From Alphaproteobacteria bacterium (GTDB taxonomy: Bacteria > Pseudomonadota > Alphaproteobacteria > Sphingomonadales > Sphingomonadaceae): DNA of 7,519 bases. The translations under genes were made by a program, and so were the position numbers. Where the stretch lies: contig JAQGLD010000284.1 in the NCBI GenBank assembly GCA_028293055.1, positions 1 to 7,519 on the forward strand, in the 5' to 3' direction. Shown one piece after another: positions 4,995-7,519 of this stretch. Every line of letters begins with the position of its first letter. Within the stretch, counting starts at the first letter, position 1. The notes beneath the pieces were generated by a model. It saw only the letters and a list, made by a program, of their open reading frames with translations, searched no databases and had not been told where the DNA came from.

Positions 4995-5390
4995 TCAGGG
5001 GCAGTAAGCCGGCAACGGCACCGGCGCGCTGTCGCGCCGGCGCCAGACGCCGTCGCGCAGGCGATAATATTGGCCGGGCGCCACCTCATTCCGCAGCAAC
5101 TCGCAGGCAGTACTCGCTGCGACCTCTTCGATCTTTCCGCCCCGCTTGGATGCCAGATCCGTATAAAAGGCCCGGCGCTTGATATTGATCGCGTCGACCT
5201 GCTGGTGAAGCGCGCCCGATCCGCCGCCGTTCACGACACCGAGATAACCATCGGCCTGCTCCCCGGCCTGCCCGGACGCGCGCAGCTCGGCCGCGCCGTT
5301 GGCCTCTAAGGCGAGGGCAACGCCGGCGCTACCAGCGACCATGGCGAGGCCCAATCCCGCGGCTAGGATCAGCTTCAGTCGGCGGCTCAT
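4995..5390 (-). CDS. ydbL: YdbL family periplasmic protein (DUF1318)
   Basis: A small periplasmic protein; in E. coli YdbL assists the YdbH-YnbE lipid bridge, probably as a chaperone-like factor. The 131-residue precursor has a clear signal peptide (basic SRRLK, hydrophobic core to about residue 26, cleavage near Ala26/28). The mature part shows DUF1318 features: ANGAAELRASGQAGEQADGYL at about 30-50, the VDAINIKRRAFYTDLA segment at 65-80, and the C-terminal PGQYYRLRDGVWRRR at 105-119. Two cysteines, Cys96 (STACELL) and Cys130 (penultimate residue), could form a disulfide after export. The ATG at 5390-5388 comes one base after the ynbE stop (TGA-G-ATG), with GGGAG nine bases upstream. It is the last gene of the ydbH-ynbE-ydbL operon. 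Confidence 0.92.
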   Translation of the reverse strand: MSRRLKLILAAGLGLAMVAGSAGVALALEANGAAELRASGQAGEQADGYLGVVNGGGSGALHQQVDAINIKRRAFYTDLASKRGGKIEEVAASTACELLRNEVAPGQYYRLRDGVWRRRDSAPVPLPAYCP

Positions 5391-5391
5391 C

Positions 5392-5574
5392 TCAAAACAC
5401 TCCCGGGTTATTCTTGATCAGCTGCTTCACATCCTGCTGGAGGCGGACAACCACTTCCTGTCGGATATTGATGTTGAGGTTGATCTCGATCGGCTTGTCG
5501 GGTGCGCTCACTTGAACGCATCCGACCGACGCCAGAACAACCGCCAAACCCAAAAAGCACCTATAGGTTTTCAT
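5392..5574 (-). CDS. ynbE: YnbE family outer-membrane lipoprotein
   Basis: A short lipoprotein that in E. coli joins the C-terminal end of YdbH at the outer membrane and extends its lipid-carrying groove. Read from ATG 5574-5572 it has 60 residues, close to the E. coli length. It has a basic start (MKTYR), a hydrophobic stretch (FLGLAVVLASVG) and the lipid-modified Cys19 in SVGC, a slightly loose lipobox because Ser rather than Leu is at -3. The mature part, APDKPIEINLNINIRQEVVVRL then DVKQLIKNNPGVF, is the conserved YnbE beta strand and helix. A longer reading starts at 5625, where ATGA overlaps the ydbH stop by four bases, typical of coupled genes; it would add 17 residues before the signal sequence. 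I prefer the shorter form on family length and signal shape, but neither start has a good ribosome-binding site. Confidence 0.85.
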   Translation of the reverse strand: MKTYRCFLGLAVVLASVGCVQVSAPDKPIEINLNINIRQEVVVRLQQDVKQLIKNNPGVF

Positions 5575-5621
5575 CGCGTCGGGGTTCGCACCGCTACGCG
5601 CTCCCGTCAATTGGATGCGCT

Positions 5622-7519
5622 TCATCTCACTGGCTCGCTTTCGGAGGGCTGAACAGTTGTGGAAGTCGGTTGGTTCTGGAGCATCTGGGGAAGTACCGAC
5701 TGAATCAGGTTGGTCGGATCCTCAAATGAGCGGGTTGTGCCGATCACCGCGCGGAACGGCCCCCGGACCTTGATCCTGAACTTGAACGGGATCTTGGCGA
5801 GCTGATCGAGGGCCCTCCCGACCACCATCGCGCTGATCCCGCCTTTCGGCGCCGGCGCCTCGACCACGTCGCGAGCGACCCCGTCGAGCTGGATTCCGGC
5901 CAGGAACTCGCCGTCCAGGAACCCGTCCAGATCGACGACCAGCTTCGAATAATGGAGCGACTTCAGCGCGTCGAAGGCGAGCTTGCCATAGGCACCCAGA
6001 TTCTTGTCGGAAAGCTCCCCGACGTAGGAAAGCGTGCCGCCGGACTCGCGCGCGACCAGATGTCCGCCGTCGATATGGCCGCCGCGCTCGTCGAAGGTCA
6101 TCGGAACCACGCCGTCGAACGTGCCGGTCGCCGCGATGTTGGAGAATTCCATCTGCTGGACGAATCGCGCGCCGTCCATGCCGGTCACCCGGAAGGTGAG
6201 CTGCTTGGGCGACGGCCGGCTGAAATCCAGGATCGTCGGCTCGAGCCGAAGCTCGCCGCCCGCGAACGGCCAGCGCCCCTCCTCCACCCCGATTCTAAGC
6301 CCGGGGAGCAATTGATAGCGCAGCCTCCCGTCGAAGACATCGACTCCGGTCCGAATCGCCTTGGTCGTGGCGACCTGACCGGGCGCGGAGACGAGCCCGA
6401 GCAGGTCGGTGAAATGGATCGAGGTCGACAGCCCCTCGACCGGCCCGAAGCTCGCGGCGAGGTTCATGTTTTCGGTCGAAAAGGTGCCGGTGCTGCGAGC
6501 GCCGCTGGAATCCCAGCCGATTTCACCCTGCCCCTTGAGCGTCCCATCGACGAGCGCCACGATCCCCACGGTCAGCCGGGTCAGCTGATCGGGCTGGTAG
6601 GCGGGATCGAACTTGATCCCCGGCACATCGAGCAAGGCGCGCCCTGCCCCGCTGGCGAGGTCGTGGCTGATTCGGGCGTCGACGATATGGGTCCCGGTCT
6701 TGGGGTCGCCCAGCGCAGCCGTCGCCTCGATATGGTTGTCGGCGAGGCTGAGGCGGAAATCGCGGCTGACCAGCGGGTAGAAACGCGGCGGGCTCGTCTC
6801 GTCGGCGAGGGTGAGGGCGCCGGTGGCGGCGAGGTTGCTGCCGCGAAGCCGCCAGTCGCCCTTGCCCTCGCTGACCAGCAGCGGAATCGCGGCGAGCTTG
6901 CCGGCGAGGCCCGAATAGCTGCCGGCGAGCGCTCCCCGGTCCGCGCGTCCGGAAAGGGCGGCGATGTCGAGCCGGCTGGTGCCGCCGGCGCGGCCGAGGC
7001 GGATCGCGACCTGCGAAGCCGCGAAGCCCAGGTCGCCAAGCGAGAATCGGGTACGTCCCGCTTCGATCGTGATCGGGGCGCTGCCCAGGGTCCCGCCAAG
7101 GCGAAGGCCTGCGAGACTCGCCCCGCCCGAAATGCTGCGGCCCGGCGCCTTGGAGACAAGGGCCGCCCCGGTCGGGCAAAGCGGCAGCACGGCCGGCCCG
7201 AGGCGAAGACCGCCCGCCTGCAGCCCACGGAAGGAGACCGAAGTACAGGCCTCGCCGAGGCGGAAGCCCCCACCCGAATCAAGCCGGGCGCGGACCGGCA
7301 CGACCAGGCCGGCGACCCGCCCGCCATTGAACGGTCCGTCGATCGTCGCGACCGTTTCGATCCGGGTGCCGTTGCCCGCCTGCGCGAAATGGACCTCCCC
7401 GAGCGCCAATCGGGCACCGCCCGCCGCCATCGGCGCAACGGCAGCCCTGCCGCCGATCGGGCCGCCCGCGCGCGCCTGGCTGAGCGAGATGCGGGCGTCG
7501 GGAAGGCCACCTCCGGACA
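5622..7519 (-). CDS. ydbH: YdbH family AsmA-like intermembrane lipid transport protein, C-terminal part (5' end beyond window)
   Basis: About 631 codons of an open frame that continues past the right edge; the first in-window methionine at 7430 is internal, because the frame stays open for 29 more codons. E. coli YdbH has about 880 residues, so several hundred are missing here, including the N-terminal membrane helix. YdbH, with TamB and YhdP, forms long beta-groove bridges that carry phospholipid from the inner to the outer membrane. The visible part is made of repeated amphipathic beta strands rich in Gly, Asp and Arg, without membrane helices. The conserved YdbH C-terminal stretch runs through GVDVFDGRLRYQLLPG, GTFDGVVPM and then FKFRIKVRGPFRAVIGTTRS. 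It holds only two cysteines, 23 residues apart (codons at 7247-7245 and 7178-7176). The ynbE and ydbL genes follow directly, the same order as in E. coli. Confidence 0.92.
   Translation of the reverse strand, partial: SGGGLPDARISLSQARAGGPIGGRAAVAPMAAGGARLALGEVHFAQAGNGTRIETVATIDGPFNGGRVAGLVVPVRARLDSGGGFRLGEACTSVSFRGLQAGGLRLGPAVLPLCPTGAALVSKAPGRSISGGASLAGLRLGGTLGSAPITIEAGRTRFSLGDLGFAASQVAIRLGRAGGTSRLDIAALSGRADRGALAGSYSGLAGKLAAIPLLVSEGKGDWRLRGSNLAATGALTLADETSPPRFYPLVSRDFRLSLADNHIEATAALGDPKTGTHIVDARISHDLASGAGRALLDVPGIKFDPAYQPDQLTRLTVGIVALVDGTLKGQGEIGWDSSGARSTGTFSTENMNLAASFGPVEGLSTSIHFTDLLGLVSAPGQVATTKAIRTGVDVFDGRLRYQLLPGLRIGVEEGRWPFAGGELRLEPTILDFSRPSPKQLTFRVTGMDGARFVQQMEFSNIAATGTFDGVVPMTFDERGGHIDGGHLVARESGGTLSYVGELSDKNLGAYGKLAFDALKSLHYSKLVVDLDGFLDGEFLAGIQLDGVARDVVEAPAPKGGISAMVVGRALDQLAKIPFKFRIKVRGPFRAVIGTTRSFEDPTNLIQSVLPQMLQNQPTSTTVQPSESEPVR

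Noticed and set aside
4040..5089. 349-codon minus-strand open frame spanning the atp promoter, atpI and the small membrane gene
   Set aside because: It covers a regulatory region and is out of frame with atpI; the composition is random-looking and there is no ribosome-binding site.
6523..7510. Two long minus-strand frames of 218 and 309 codons within ydbH
   Set aside because: Both are out of frame with the well-supported ydbH reading and are dominated by Arg, Pro, Ala and Ser as expected of GC-rich shadows.

Overview
The window reads as chromosomal DNA of a GC-rich alphaproteobacterium, most likely a member of the Sphingomonadales. The reasons are the F0-only ATP synthase operon (order I-a-c-b'-b, with no F1 genes behind it), the split b'/b pair of stalk subunits, the alphaproteobacterial/mitochondrial His/Glu arrangement in subunit a, and the strong G/C bias at third codon positions. 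The lineage call is an inference from gene content and protein style; no marker gene was searched. I see no mobile element, CRISPR array, rRNA or tRNA.

Layout from right to left. At 4995-7519 three minus-strand genes, ydbH (5' end off the window), ynbE and ydbL, form a tightly packed operon. In E. coli this set builds an AsmA-like bridge (YdbH) across the periplasm with an outer-membrane lipoprotein (YnbE) and a periplasmic helper (YdbL), which serves lipid transport to the outer membrane. At 4721-4975 a small plus-strand gene encodes an unrecognised two-helix membrane protein; it converges on ydbL and diverges from the atp operon. At 4539-4567 there is a convincing minus-strand promoter for the atp operon (TTGACT, 17-base spacer, TAAAGG).

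From 4452 down to 1943 lies the F0 operon: atpI, atpB (subunit a), atpE (subunit c), atpF' (b') and atpF (b). The catalytic F1 genes must be elsewhere, as is usual in this class. A hairpin sits between atpE and the b' gene.

From 1832 down to the left edge is a second gene group on the same strand: an SPFH-domain protein of the YdjI/'virion core protein' type with a C-terminal SHOCT domain, then two successive zinc-ribbon/DUF4178 proteins, the last cut by the window edge. The two DUF4178 genes touch (stop and start directly adjacent). By analogy with the B. subtilis ydjFGHI genes and with DUF4178/DUF350 neighbourhoods, this is probably a membrane-stress or membrane-organisation module. It is the least understood part of the window. 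A 110-base gap with a set of mutually exclusive short hairpins separates it from atpF.

All three blocks concern the cell envelope: outer-membrane lipid supply, proton-driven ATP synthesis, and a membrane-associated SPFH scaffold. Nothing seen here shows that they work together. I found no clearly novel system; the best leads are the SPFH-DUF4178 module and the unnamed 84-residue membrane protein.
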